A DNA stretch of 64,000 nucleotides from Rhodospirillaceae bacterium (lineage in GTDB: Bacteria > Pseudomonadota > Alphaproteobacteria > Reyranellales > Reyranellaceae). A model generated the notes under the pieces. The model was not told where the DNA came from. It worked only from the letters and a program-made list of their open reading frames with translations, and made no database searches. The position numbers and the translations under genes are program-made. Location of the stretch: positions 62,001 to 126,000 of the forward strand of contig WOUR01000002.1 of NCBI GenBank assembly GCA_009772935.1, in the 5' to 3' direction. Of the stretch, positions 24,372-34,245 are shown piece after piece; within the stretch, counting starts at the first letter, position 1; every line of letters begins with the position of its first letter.

Positions 24372-26279
24372 CTACGCCGCTTTTGCCCATTCGCGCAGGA
24401 CGAACTTCTGTACCTTGCCGGTCGAGGTCATGGGCAGGTCGCGGAACACCACGTAGCGCGGGCACTTGTAACCGGCGAGGTTGGCGCGGCAGTGGGCGAT
24501 GATCTCCTCTGCGGATGCCGTGGCGCCGGGCTTCAGCATCACGAAGGCGCAGGGCGTCTCGCCCCATTTCTCGTCGGGCTTGGCGACCACGGCGGCGTTG
24601 GCGACGGCGGGATGGGCGATGATCACGCCCTCGACCTCGATGGTCGAGATGTTCTCGCCGCCCGAGATGATGATGTCCTTGGACCGGTCGCGCAGCTCGA
24701 TGTAGCCGTCCTCGTGCATCACGCCGAGATCGCCCGAATGGAACCAGCCGTGGGCGAAGGCGTCGCGCGTGGCGGCGGGGTTCTTGAGATAGCCCTTCAT
24801 GGTGATGTTGCCGCGGAACATGACCTCACCCATGGTCGTGCCGTCGCGCGGCACCTCCTTCATGGTCGTGGGATCCATCACGGTCACGCCGTCCTGGGCC
24901 GCGTAGCGCACGCCCTGGCGGGCCTTCAGCCGCGCGCGGTCATGGGCCGGCAAGGCATCCCATTCCTGGTGCCACGAGCAGATCGTGGCCGGGCCGTAGA
25001 CCTCGGTGAGGCCGTAGACGTGGGTCACCCGGAAGTTCTGCTTCTCCAGCGCCTCGAGCACGGCCGCGGGCGGCGGCGAGGCTGCCGTCATGAACTCGAC
25101 CTTGCGGCCGAGCGGCCGGCGTTCGGCGTCGCTCGCGCCGATGATGAGCTGCATGATGATCGGGGCGCCGCACATGTGGCTCACGTCATTGTCGGCCAGC
25201 GCGTCGAAGATCGGCCTGGCCGCGGGGCGGCGCAGGCAGACCGAGGTGCCGGCGACCAGCGCCAGCGTCCAGGGGAAGCACCAGCCGTTACAGTGGAACA
25301 TCGGCAGGGTCCAGAGATAGACCGGGTGCAGGCCGATCGGCCATTGCGTGGCGTTGCCGTAGGACGAAAGAGTTGCGCCGCGATGGCTGTAGACGACACC
25401 CTTGGGATTGCCGGTCGTGCCCGACGTGTAGTTGAGCGTGATCGCGTTCCATTCGTCCGACGGATAGGACCAGGCGAAGTCGGGATCGCCGTCGGCGATG
25501 AACTCCTCCCAGGTCGTGTCACCGATCTGCGCGCGGTCCTCGCATTCAGGATCGTCGATGTCGACGACCAGCGGCTGGGTCTTGGCGATCGCCAGCGCCT
25601 CGGTGACGACGCGATGGAACTCGCGGTCGACCAGCAGCACCTTGGTCTCGCTATGGTCGATGATGAAGGCGACCATCGCCGCGTCGAGGCGGGTGTTCAG
25701 CGAGTTCAGTACGCCGCCGGTCATCGGCACGCCGAAATGCGCCTCGTACATCTCGGGAATGTTGGGCGCCATGATCGCCACCGTGTCGCCGACGCCGATG
25801 CCGACCTTGACCAGCGCCGAGGCAAGCCGCCGGCAACGCGCGTAGGTCTCGGCCCAGGTCTGGCGGCGCTGGCCGTGGATCAGTGCGACATGATCGGGAT
25901 AGACGCTGGCGGTGCGCTCTATGAACTGCAGCGGGGTGAGCGCCGCGTAGTTCGCAGGCGTCCTGTCGAGGTCGCGCTCGTAGATGTTCTGCGCGGCGAG
26001 GGCGGTCTTGTGCGACACCGGACGCGGCGCGGCCAGGCGGGTCACCGAGGTACGGCTCTTGACCGGGCGACGCAGGCCCGGCCGGGCGATCGGCTTGGGC
26101 GCGAGCTTCTTGGGGGCAGGAACCTTCTTCGGAACAGGAGCCTTCTTCGGAGATGAGGCCTTCTTGGGCGCCGCCTTCCGCACGGCCCGCCGGACGACCG
26201 TCTTCTTCCTGGCGGCGACCTTGCGCTTGGCCGGAGCCTTCGACTTGCTGCTGCCTTTTCCCGTCTTGCGCTTGGCCAT
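24372..26279 (-). CDS. Acyl-CoA synthetase with histone-H1-like N-terminal tail
   Basis: 635-aa AMP-forming acyl-CoA ligase, activating medium-chain or related carboxylic acids. Residues ~100-635 are a normal ANL enzyme: YTSGTTGNPKGV, VYGLTEVYG, GWFHSGDLG and the C-terminal lysine motif TGKVQK. Residues 1-85 form a Lys/Arg/Ala/Pro tail with 29 basic residues in the first 74 and no acidic residue before position 101. Start at ATG 26279 (MAKRKTG). The next gene, on the same strand upstream, encodes a Bug protein, 54 nt away. Confidence 0.9.
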   Translation of the reverse strand: MAKRKTGKGSSKSKAPAKRKVAARKKTVVRRAVRKAAPKKASSPKKAPVPKKVPAPKKLAPKPIARPGLRRPVKSRTSVTRLAAPRPVSHKTALAAQNIYERDLDRTPANYAALTPLQFIERTASVYPDHVALIHGQRRQTWAETYARCRRLASALVKVGIGVGDTVAIMAPNIPEMYEAHFGVPMTGGVLNSLNTRLDAAMVAFIIDHSETKVLLVDREFHRVVTEALAIAKTQPLVVDIDDPECEDRAQIGDTTWEEFIADGDPDFAWSYPSDEWNAITLNYTSGTTGNPKGVVYSHRGATLSSYGNATQWPIGLHPVYLWTLPMFHCNGWCFPWTLALVAGTSVCLRRPAARPIFDALADNDVSHMCGAPIIMQLIIGASDAERRPLGRKVEFMTAASPPPAAVLEALEKQNFRVTHVYGLTEVYGPATICSWHQEWDALPAHDRARLKARQGVRYAAQDGVTVMDPTTMKEVPRDGTTMGEVMFRGNITMKGYLKNPAATRDAFAHGWFHSGDLGVMHEDGYIELRDRSKDIIISGGENISTIEVEGVIIAHPAVANAAVVAKPDEKWGETPCAFVMLKPGATASAEEIIAHCRANLAGYKCPRYVVFRDLPMTSTGKVQKFVLREWAKAA

Positions 26280-26333
26280 GATCTTTTCCGTTCGACTCCC
26301 TGTGCGGCGGCACTCTCTCACAGGGCGGCTCGC

Positions 26334-27302
26334 CTATTCCAGCTTGATATCCAGGTCTTTCAGCAGCTGCGCGAAATAGACCTGGTCGTCGCGGACCTGC
26401 CGCGCGAACTCGACGTTCGACTGGTATTCGACGTTCTGCGCCACCAGCAGCAGCTTCTCCTTCATCTCGGGCAGGGCAGCCGCCTGCGCGACCGCCTTGG
26501 ACAGGCGCGCGAGGACGGACTCCGGCGTTCCCCGGGGCGCGAACAATCCGAACCAGCTGCGGGCGCGGAAGCCTTTTAGATCGAGGCCGACCTCCGTCGC
26601 GGTCGGCGTGTTCGGCAGATCGGGCAGGCGTGCCGGCTGGTCGACCAGGGCGGCGAACACCTTGCCGGCCTTGGCGTAGGGCACGAAGGAGGGATCGAAC
26701 ACCATCTGGATGCGGCCATCGAATACGTCGCCGGTGGCATCCACGATGGTCTTGTAGGGCGAGTGCTGCATCTGGATGCCGGCGGCGCGCGTCAGCACCT
26801 CTCCGGTGAGGTGGGTGATGGTGCCGAGGCCGGAGGAGCCGAACCAGTATTTGCCCGGGTTGGCCTTCGCCAGCGCCACGAACTCCGCCCAGTTCCGGGC
26901 GCCCAGCGCATTGGTGAGGGTGACGACCAGGATCGGCGTCGAGAGTCGCGCGACGGCCACGAGGTCGTTGGGGTTGTACGGCACCTTCCGCGCGGCCGGC
27001 GTGATGGCCATGATCGCGGTCGGCGAGAGGAGGAGCGTGTAGCCATCGGCGGGCGCCGTCGCGACCATCTGCGCGCCGACGCCGCCCGAGGCCCCGGGCT
27101 TGTCCTCCACGATGATCTGCTGGCCGAGCGAGGCGCTCATCTTCTCGGCGTAGAGGCGGGCCACCTGGTCGGCCGAACCGCCGGGCCCGTAGGGCACGAT
27201 CAGGCGGATCGGCTTGGTGGGCCAGTTCGTGGATTGCGCCTGCACACGCGTCGACACCAGCGCGGCAAGCCCGCCCAGCGTCACCTCACGGCGACCGACC
27301 AT
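26334..27302 (-). CDS. Bug/TctC-family periplasmic binding protein
   Basis: 322-aa tripartite tricarboxylate transporter-type receptor. A Tat/Sec-like signal (MVGRREVTLGGLAALVSTRVQA) is followed by the Bug core: PIRLIVPYGPGGSADQVARL, VEDKPGASGGVGAQMVA, HSPYKTIVDATGDV. Start ATG 27302 is placed by GGGAGGG just upstream. Bug proteins typically bind carboxylates; no TctA/TctB membrane genes adjoin. Divergent from the CYP102 gene across 184 nt that contain no other obvious gene. Confidence 0.88.
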   Translation of the reverse strand: MVGRREVTLGGLAALVSTRVQAQSTNWPTKPIRLIVPYGPGGSADQVARLYAEKMSASLGQQIIVEDKPGASGGVGAQMVATAPADGYTLLLSPTAIMAITPAARKVPYNPNDLVAVARLSTPILVVTLTNALGARNWAEFVALAKANPGKYWFGSSGLGTITHLTGEVLTRAAGIQMQHSPYKTIVDATGDVFDGRIQMVFDPSFVPYAKAGKVFAALVDQPARLPDLPNTPTATEVGLDLKGFRARSWFGLFAPRGTPESVLARLSKAVAQAAALPEMKEKLLLVAQNVEYQSNVEFARQVRDDQVYFAQLLKDLDIKLE

Positions 27303-27486
27303 CGTTCCCTCCCGGGACCATTCTTGTTCCTGGAAGGATAGCCGCAATCGCACTGAAACGCTCGCGCGCGAATCTTCGCCGCAGGAACACGTCGACAAGA
27401 TGCGAGGGGACGGGCCATTTTAGGTCGAGTCACGATGTCGGCCGCTGGTCCTCGGGAACTCGAACTCTGTGTGAAGGCATCGCATC

Positions 27487-30400
27487 ATGTCGCTGAACGA
27501 ACCGGTTCCCCAGCCGCCCCTGAAACCCATCGTCGGCAATCTCACGGAGCTGCAGGGCGGCTGCCCGGTGCAGAGCCTGATGGCGCTTGCCCGCACCTAC
27601 GGGCCGTTCTTCAAGCTCACCATCATGGACCACGACGTCCATGTCGCGAGCTCGCAGGAGCTGGTCAACGAACTGTGCGACGAGACCCGGTTTGGCAAGC
27701 GCATCCAGGGAGCCCTGAAGGAAATCCGGGCGGTTGCCGGCGACGGTCTGTTCACGGCCTATAACCATGAGCCCAACTGGGCCAAGGCCCATCGCATCCT
27801 GGTCCCCGCGTTCGGGCCGATCGCGATCCGCGGCATGTTCGACCGGATGCTCGACATCGCCGACCAGATGTTCGTGCGCTGGGAGCGGTTCGGGCCGAGC
27901 GCGGTCATCGACGTCGCCGACAACATGACGCGGCTCACGCTCGACACGATCGCCCTCTGTGCGTTCGACTACCGCTTCAACAGCTTCTACCAGGACGACA
28001 TGCATCCCTTCGTTTCCGCCATGGTGGGAACGCTGCAGGAGGCCTCGAACCGGTCGCGCCGGCCGAAGCTGCTCAGCAACCTCATGTTGTCCAAGGCGCG
28101 TCAGTTCCAGGCGGACAAGGAGCTGATGGACAAGGTGGCGCGCGAGCTGATTGCCGAGCGCCGCCGCGACCCGAAGGGCAACGAGAAGAACGACCTGCTC
28201 AACCTGATGCTGAACGGGGTCGATCCTGTCACCGGCGAGAAGCTGAGCGACGAGAACATCGGCTATCAGATGATCACCTTCCTGATCGCCGGCCACGAGA
28301 CCACGAGCGGGCTCCTGTCCTTCGCGACCTATCTGCTGCTGAAGAACCCCGACGTGCTTCAGAAGGCGCGGGGACTCGTCGACGAGGCGCTGGGCGAGGA
28401 GGTGCCACGGGTCGAGCATCTGGCGCAGCTCCGCTACATCGAGCAGATCTTGATGGAGGCGCTGCGTATCTGGCCGACCGCCTCGGTCTTCTCCGTCAGC
28501 CCGCACAAGGACACGGTGTTGGCGGGAAAGTACCCGCTCACCACCCGCGACGTCGTGATGGTGCTCGAGCCGATGCTGCATCGCGACCCCAAGGTCTGGG
28601 GCGACGACGTCGAGGCCTTCAGGCCCGAGCGCTTTGCCCCCGAGAATGCCAGCCAGTTGCCGCCGAATGCCTGGAAGCCGTTCGGCAACGGCGCGCGGGC
28701 CTGTATCGGCCGACCCTTCGCCATGCAGGAAGCCCAGCTCGTCCTCATCCTGATGCTGCAACGCTTCGACTTCGTGCTCGACGACCCGTCCTACACGCTG
28801 AAGATCCACGAGACGCTGACGCTCAAGCCAGAAGGGCTGCGCATCCGCGCCCGGTCGCGCCGCACGGGAACGTCGCTGCGGCGCAGCGCCGTGCCTGCGA
28901 CGCCGCAGAAGCCGCTGACGCCGCAGCCCGCCCGGCGGCCCAGCTCGGATACCGGTACGACGCCGCTGCTCATTCTCTATGGCAGCAATACCGGTTCGTC
29001 GGAGGCCTTCGCCAACCGCATCGCCGACGAGGCGCCGGCCAACGGCTTCGCGCCGACCGTGGCGGCCATGGACGATTACGCGGGCAATCTGCCGCGCGAG
29101 GGCGCAATCGTCGTGGTCACCGCCTCCTACGAAGGCCAGCCGCCGGACAATGCCCGCCAGTTCGTCTCCTCTGTCGAATCGCTGCAGGAGGGCGCGCTCG
29201 CCGGCGCGCGCTTCGCGGTGTTCGGCTGCGGCAACCGGCAATGGGCGCGCACCTACCAGGCGATCCCCAAGCGGGTCGATGCCGCGCTCGCAAGGGCCGG
29301 CGCCACGCGGCTCGCCGAGCGGGGCGAGACCGACTCGGGCGGCGACTTCTTCGGCGCGTTCGACGAATGGTGGGCGGGCTTCCTGCCGCGCCTGCGCGAG
29401 GCGCTGGGCAAGGACGCCGCCGCGGCCCCGGCGGCGGCCGGCCTGCAGGTCGAGTACGTCAAGGACGGGCGCGAGGGCGCGCTGCGGCTGGGCGACCTGC
29501 AGCGCGGCACCGTGGTCGAGAACCGCGAGCTGGTCGACATGAGCGCGCCCAATGCGCGCTCCAAGCGGCACCTCGAATTCTCGCTGCCCGACGGGATGAC
29601 GTATCGGGCGGGCGACTATCTCGCCGTCCTGGCGACCAACCCGCAGGAGCTGGTCGACCGCGTGTTGCGGCGCTTCGGCCTGGCGCGCGACACGCTCGTG
29701 GTGCTTCGCCGCGAGGGAGCGGCCAGCCTGCCGATCGGCCGACCGGTCAGCTGCGGCGAGCTGCTGTCGAACTACGTGGAACTGGCGCAGCCCGCGACCC
29801 GCGCCCAGGTCGCCGCGCTTGCCGCGGCGACACCCTGTCCGCCCGAGCAGGCGGAGTTGGAAGCCATGGCGGGCGAGGCCTACGCCACATCGGTGCTCGA
29901 GCCGCGCTGCAGCGTCCTCGACCTGCTCGACCGCTTCCAGTCCTGTGCTCTGGGCTTCGGCGCCTATCTCGACATGCTGCCGCCGATGCGGGCGCGGCAA
30001 TACTCGATCTCCTCGTCGCCGCTGTGGAAGCCCGACCATGTCACCTTGACCGTCGCCGTCGTCGACTCACCGGCCTATTCGGGCAATGGCACCTTCCGCG
30101 GCGTCGCCTCATCCTATCTGGCGAATCTGCAACCCGGCGACCGCATCTCGCTGGCGGTCCGGCCGTCGAACGCGCGCTTCCATCCGCCGGCCGATCCCCG
30201 GACGCCGATCATCCTGATCTGTGCCGGCTCCGGCATCGCGCCGTTCCGCGGCTTCCTGCAGGAGCGGGCCACGCAGAAGGCGGGCGGCCAGGACGTCGGA
30301 CCGGCCTTGCTGTTCTTCGGCACCAACCATGCCGACGTCGACTATCTCTATCGCGACGAGCTCGCGCGCTGGGAGGCGGCGGGCGTCGTCACGGTGCTGC

Positions 30401-30663
30401 CGGCCTTCTCGCTGCAGCCGCGGGCCGAGGTCTCGTTCGTCCAGCATCGCGTATGGGAAGAGCGTGCCCGCATCGTGGAACTGTTCCGGAGGGGCGGCAG
30501 CGTCTTCGTCTGCGGCGACGGCCAGTACATGGCGCCGGCCGTGCGCGAGACGCTGATGCGAATCTATCGCGAGGCCTCGGGCGCCAGCGAGGCCGACGCC
30601 CAGAAATGGGCCGAGAACGTCGAACACGAGCACGGACGCTTCGTTTCCGACGTCTTCGCCTGA
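27487..30663 (+). CDS. CYP102-type self-sufficient cytochrome P450:reductase
   Basis: 1058-aa fusion of a fatty-acid hydroxylase P450 and diflavin reductase, the P450 BM3 layout. P450 domain (1-460): oxygen-binding AGHETTSG in the I helix, EALR (ExxR), heme loop FGNGARACIG with C406. FMN flavodoxin domain (~494-640) begins LLILYGSNTGSSEAFA. FAD/NADPH domain (~660-1058): RQYSISSSP, GSGIAPFRGFLQER. NADPH electrons pass FAD to FMN to heme. Known members hydroxylate medium- and long-chain fatty acids near the terminus. It sits next to acyl-CoA and beta-oxidation genes. Confidence 0.95.
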   Translation: MSLNEPVPQPPLKPIVGNLTELQGGCPVQSLMALARTYGPFFKLTIMDHDVHVASSQELVNELCDETRFGKRIQGALKEIRAVAGDGLFTAYNHEPNWAKAHRILVPAFGPIAIRGMFDRMLDIADQMFVRWERFGPSAVIDVADNMTRLTLDTIALCAFDYRFNSFYQDDMHPFVSAMVGTLQEASNRSRRPKLLSNLMLSKARQFQADKELMDKVARELIAERRRDPKGNEKNDLLNLMLNGVDPVTGEKLSDENIGYQMITFLIAGHETTSGLLSFATYLLLKNPDVLQKARGLVDEALGEEVPRVEHLAQLRYIEQILMEALRIWPTASVFSVSPHKDTVLAGKYPLTTRDVVMVLEPMLHRDPKVWGDDVEAFRPERFAPENASQLPPNAWKPFGNGARACIGRPFAMQEAQLVLILMLQRFDFVLDDPSYTLKIHETLTLKPEGLRIRARSRRTGTSLRRSAVPATPQKPLTPQPARRPSSDTGTTPLLILYGSNTGSSEAFANRIADEAPANGFAPTVAAMDDYAGNLPREGAIVVVTASYEGQPPDNARQFVSSVESLQEGALAGARFAVFGCGNRQWARTYQAIPKRVDAALARAGATRLAERGETDSGGDFFGAFDEWWAGFLPRLREALGKDAAAAPAAAGLQVEYVKDGREGALRLGDLQRGTVVENRELVDMSAPNARSKRHLEFSLPDGMTYRAGDYLAVLATNPQELVDRVLRRFGLARDTLVVLRREGAASLPIGRPVSCGELLSNYVELAQPATRAQVAALAAATPCPPEQAELEAMAGEAYATSVLEPRCSVLDLLDRFQSCALGFGAYLDMLPPMRARQYSISSSPLWKPDHVTLTVAVVDSPAYSGNGTFRGVASSYLANLQPGDRISLAVRPSNARFHPPADPRTPIILICAGSGIAPFRGFLQERATQKAGGQDVGPALLFFGTNHADVDYLYRDELARWEAAGVVTVLPAFSLQPRAEVSFVQHRVWEERARIVELFRRGGSVFVCGDGQYMAPAVRETLMRIYREASGASEADAQKWAENVEHEHGRFVSDVFA

Positions 30664-30750
30664 GCGCCTGCGAGTCGGTTTCACATAACCACATTGCGAC
30701 GGACCGGGGGCGGAGCTAAGCCAAGGGCGGAAACGCAGAGGATGCCGGTC

Positions 30751-32655
30751 ATGGCTGTTGGCGACACATATCGTGCGCTGCATGCGCGGTCGCTCCAGGA
30801 TCCCGAGGGATTCTGGGCGGAGCAGGCGGCGGCGATCGACTGGACGAAGCGCTGGGACAAGGTGCTCGACGGGACGAACCCGCCTTTCTATCGCTGGTTC
30901 GAGGGCGGGGAACTCAACGCCTGCCACAACGCGCTGGACCGGCACGTGGAGGGTGGCCGCGCGGAGCAAGCCGCGCTGATCTACGATTCGCCGCTCACCG
31001 ACACCAAGAAGACCTTCACCTACCGCGAGCTGCGCGACCAGGTGGCGCGCATCGCCGGGATGATCGCGGCCGAGGGCGTCGGCAAGGGCGATCGCGTCAT
31101 CCTCTACATGCCGATGATCCCCGAAGCGGTGATGGCGATGCTCGCCTGCGCGCGGCTGGGCGCCATCCATTCGGTGGTGTTCGGCGGCTTCGCTGCCAAG
31201 GAACTGTCGAGCCGCATCGACGATTGCGCGCCCAAGCTGATCCTCACCGCCTCGTGCGGCATCGAGCCGTCGCGCCTCGTGCAGTACAAGCCGCTGGTCG
31301 ACCAGGCGATCGAGCAGGCGAAGCACAAGGTGCCGCGGGTCATCCTGCTGCAGCGCCCGCAATGCGCGGCGACGATGGTGCCGGGCCGCGACCTCGACTG
31401 GAACGAGGCGATCGCCAAGGCGCAGCCCGCGGCCTGCGTGCCGGTCAAGGCCACCGATCCGCTCTACATCCTCTACACGTCGGGTACGACCGGCCAGCCC
31501 AAGGGCGTCGTGCGCGACACCGGCGGCTACTGCGTGGCGCTCGCCTGGTCGATGAAGAACCTCTACGGCGTGCAGCCGGGCGAGGTCTACTGGTGCGCCT
31601 CGGACGTGGGCTGGGTGGTGGGCCACAGCTACATCGTCTACGGGCCGTTGATTCACGGCGCGACCTCGGTCCTCTACGAGGGCAAGCCGGTCGGCACGCC
31701 CGACGCCGGCGCCTTCTGGCGCGTGATCTCCGAGCACAAGGCGATGGCGCTGTTCACCGCGCCGACCGCGTTCCGCGCGATCAAGCGCGAGGACCCGGAC
31801 GGCAAACTGCTGAAGAACTACGATCTCTCGCACTTCCGCACCCTGTTCCTCGCGGGCGAACGCGGCGATCCCCCGACCGTCGAATGGGCGCAGAAGCTTT
31901 TGGGCGTGCCGGTGGTCGATCACTGGTGGCAGACCGAAACCGGCTGGGCGATCTGTGGCAACTTCCAGGGCCTCGATCCGATGCCGGTGAAGCTCGGCTC
32001 GACCTCGGTGCCGTCGCCGGGCTGGCAGCTCGACGTGCTCGACGAGAACGGCCATGCGATGAAGCCGGGCGAGGTCGGCGCGCTGGCCGGCAAGCTGCCG
32101 CTGCCGCCGGGAACCTTCCCGACCCTGTGGAACGCCGACGAGCGTTACAGGCAGAGCTACATGAGCGAGTTCCCCGGCTACTACAAAACCGGCGATGCGG
32201 GCTTCATCGATCCGGACGGCTACGTGTCGGTGATGACGCGCGTCGACGACGTCATCAACGTCGCCGGCCATCGCCTCTCGACCGGACAGATCGAGGAGGT
32301 GCTGGGCGCGCATGCGGATGTCGCCGAATGCGCGGTGATCGGCATCGCCGACGATCTGAAAGGACAGGTGCCGCTCGGCTTCCTGGTGTTGAAGGCCGGC
32401 GTCAACCGGCCGCCGCAGGAGATCACCGCCGAGGTCGTGCAGATGGTGCGGGACCGCATCGGTCCCGTCGCCTTCTTCAAGAGCGCGCTTGTCGTGCAGC
32501 GGCTGCCCAAGACGCGCTCGGGCAAGATCCTGCGCGGGACGATGCAGAAGATGGCCGACAGCCAGCCTTGGACCCTGCCGGCCACGATCGAAGATCCAGT
32601 GGTGCTGGATGAAATCAAGGACGGTCTGAAGACCGCCGGCTTCGCAAACAAGTAG
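30751..32655 (+). CDS. prpE: Propionyl-CoA synthetase
   Basis: 634-aa acetyl-CoA synthetase-like ligase of the PrpE type. N-terminal domain DPEGFWAEQAAAIDW, AMP motif ILYTSGTTGQPKGVV, CASDVGWVVGHSYIVYGPL, and the C-terminal lysine motif TRSGKILRG. The PrpE start usually reads M-x(3-5)-Y-x(4)-SLxDPEGFW, which selects ATG 30751; GAGG at 30738-30741 is 9 nt upstream (ATG 30742 is the alternative). It feeds propionyl-CoA into metabolism. The 3-hydroxyacyl-CoA dehydrogenase starts 8 nt after its stop. Confidence 0.93.
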   Translation: MAVGDTYRALHARSLQDPEGFWAEQAAAIDWTKRWDKVLDGTNPPFYRWFEGGELNACHNALDRHVEGGRAEQAALIYDSPLTDTKKTFTYRELRDQVARIAGMIAAEGVGKGDRVILYMPMIPEAVMAMLACARLGAIHSVVFGGFAAKELSSRIDDCAPKLILTASCGIEPSRLVQYKPLVDQAIEQAKHKVPRVILLQRPQCAATMVPGRDLDWNEAIAKAQPAACVPVKATDPLYILYTSGTTGQPKGVVRDTGGYCVALAWSMKNLYGVQPGEVYWCASDVGWVVGHSYIVYGPLIHGATSVLYEGKPVGTPDAGAFWRVISEHKAMALFTAPTAFRAIKREDPDGKLLKNYDLSHFRTLFLAGERGDPPTVEWAQKLLGVPVVDHWWQTETGWAICGNFQGLDPMPVKLGSTSVPSPGWQLDVLDENGHAMKPGEVGALAGKLPLPPGTFPTLWNADERYRQSYMSEFPGYYKTGDAGFIDPDGYVSVMTRVDDVINVAGHRLSTGQIEEVLGAHADVAECAVIGIADDLKGQVPLGFLVLKAGVNRPPQEITAEVVQMVRDRIGPVAFFKSALVVQRLPKTRSGKILRGTMQKMADSQPWTLPATIEDPVVLDEIKDGLKTAGFANK

Positions 32656-32663
32656 GAGTAGAT

Positions 32664-34178
32664 ATGAGTCTCGACATCAACCGCCCCGACCTCACCGTCG
32701 GCGTCGTGGGAACCGGCGCCATGGGCCGCGGCATCGCCCAGGTCACCGCACAGGGCGGCATTAAAGCCATCATGTTCGATGCAGCGCCCGGCGGTGCGGC
32801 AAAGGCCAAGGCGGCGATCCTCGACACGTTGAAGGGTCTGGTCGCCAAGGGCCGGCTCAGCGAGGCCGACCTCGCCAAGGCGGAGTCCAATCTCGGCGTC
32901 GCCGAGAAGATCGAGGACCTCAAGGGCTGCCACGTCGTCGTCGAGGCGGTGTTCGAGAATCTCGAGGTGAAGCAGAAGCTGTTCGGCGAGCTCGAGGCGG
33001 TGATCGCCCCCGACGCCATCCTGGCCTCCAACACCTCGTCGATCCGCATCGCCTCGATCGCGCGCGCGCTGAAGCATCGCGACCGCGTCTGCGGCATGCA
33101 CTATTTCAATCCCGTGCCGCTGATGAAGCTGGTCGAGGTCATCCGCGCCGCCGATACCGCGCAGTGGGTGGTCGACGCCATGGTGGCGCTGGGCAAGCGC
33201 CAGACCCGCGTGCCCGTGGTCGTGGGCGACACGCCGGGCTTCCTGGTCAATCTCGGAGGTACCGCGATCGGCACCGAAGGCTTGCGCATCATGCAGGAGG
33301 GCAGGGCGACGCCGTCGCAGGTCGACGCCGTGATGCGCGACACCTGTGGGTTCCGCATGGGCCCGTTCGAGCTGATGGACCTCACCGGCATCGACGTGAA
33401 CTTCCCGGCGCGCAAGATCATCTACGAAGGCTTCTTCCACGATCGGCGGATGACGCCGAGCCCCTATCACGAGAGCCTCTATGCGGCGGGCAAGCTCGGC
33501 CGCAAGACCGGCGGCGGCTGGTACGCCTATGACGAGAAAGGCGCCAAGATCGACGCCGGCGCCGACCATCCTACCTCGCACGTGCCGGCGTCGAGCGTGG
33601 TCATCATGGACACCCACAACACCAAGCTGATGGGCCTGGTGAATGCCGACGGCGCCAAGATGCTGGCGGCCGACGACGGCAAGAGCCCGATCCTGGTGGC
33701 GCCGATCGGCAAGGACTGCACCACGACGGCGATCGAACTCGGGCTCGACCCGAAGCGGACCGTCGCGGTCGACCTGACGGGCGATGTCTCCAAGCGCATC
33801 ACCATCATGATGGCGCCAGGCTTCGATCCGGTGATCCGCGACGCCACCGTGGCGCTGCTCGCCAAGTCGGGCACCAAGGTGACGGTGATCAAGGATTCGC
33901 CCGGCTTCATCGCCCAGCGCATGTGTTCGATGATCGCCAACCTCGGCTGCGAGATGGCGATGATCGGCATTGCCTCGGCTGCCGACGTCGACACGGCGAT
34001 GACGCTCGGCCTCAACTATCCGCGCGGGCCGCTGGCGCTGGCCGACTGGCTGGGCGTCAAGGAGTGCCACGAGATCCTGGTGCAGATCCAGGCGATCACC
34101 GGCGACGACCGCTACCGCCCCAGCCAGTGGCTGCGCCGCCGCGCGATGCTGGGCCTGAGCGCGACGACGGTCGAATAA
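32664..34178 (+). CDS. 3-hydroxyacyl-CoA dehydrogenase, PaaH/PaaC type
   Basis: 504-aa NAD-dependent enzyme. N-terminal Rossmann GTGAMGRGIAQ, VVEAVFENLEVK and the catalytic His region MHYFNPVPLMKLVEV, followed by a second half containing another HCDH-like module (DSPGFIAQRMCSMIANLG, NYPRGPLALADWLG). This double-module length is typical of phenylacetate-type 3-hydroxyadipyl-CoA dehydrogenases, but a beta-oxidation role is also possible. AGGAG precedes the ATG. In operon with prpE. Confidence 0.9.
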   Translation: MSLDINRPDLTVGVVGTGAMGRGIAQVTAQGGIKAIMFDAAPGGAAKAKAAILDTLKGLVAKGRLSEADLAKAESNLGVAEKIEDLKGCHVVVEAVFENLEVKQKLFGELEAVIAPDAILASNTSSIRIASIARALKHRDRVCGMHYFNPVPLMKLVEVIRAADTAQWVVDAMVALGKRQTRVPVVVGDTPGFLVNLGGTAIGTEGLRIMQEGRATPSQVDAVMRDTCGFRMGPFELMDLTGIDVNFPARKIIYEGFFHDRRMTPSPYHESLYAAGKLGRKTGGGWYAYDEKGAKIDAGADHPTSHVPASSVVIMDTHNTKLMGLVNADGAKMLAADDGKSPILVAPIGKDCTTTAIELGLDPKRTVAVDLTGDVSKRITIMMAPGFDPVIRDATVALLAKSGTKVTVIKDSPGFIAQRMCSMIANLGCEMAMIGIASAADVDTAMTLGLNYPRGPLALADWLGVKECHEILVQIQAITGDDRYRPSQWLRRRAMLGLSATTVE

Positions 34179-34245
34179 CGATCGCCAGGGAACAGAGGGT
34201 GCTCAACCGCCGTTCACTTCCCTGCAGCCTTTGCAGGGGAACCCA

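Noticed and set aside
24255-26156. Plus-strand frame over the acyl-CoA synthetase
   Set aside because: The minus strand has all ANL ligase motifs; this frame is a shadow.
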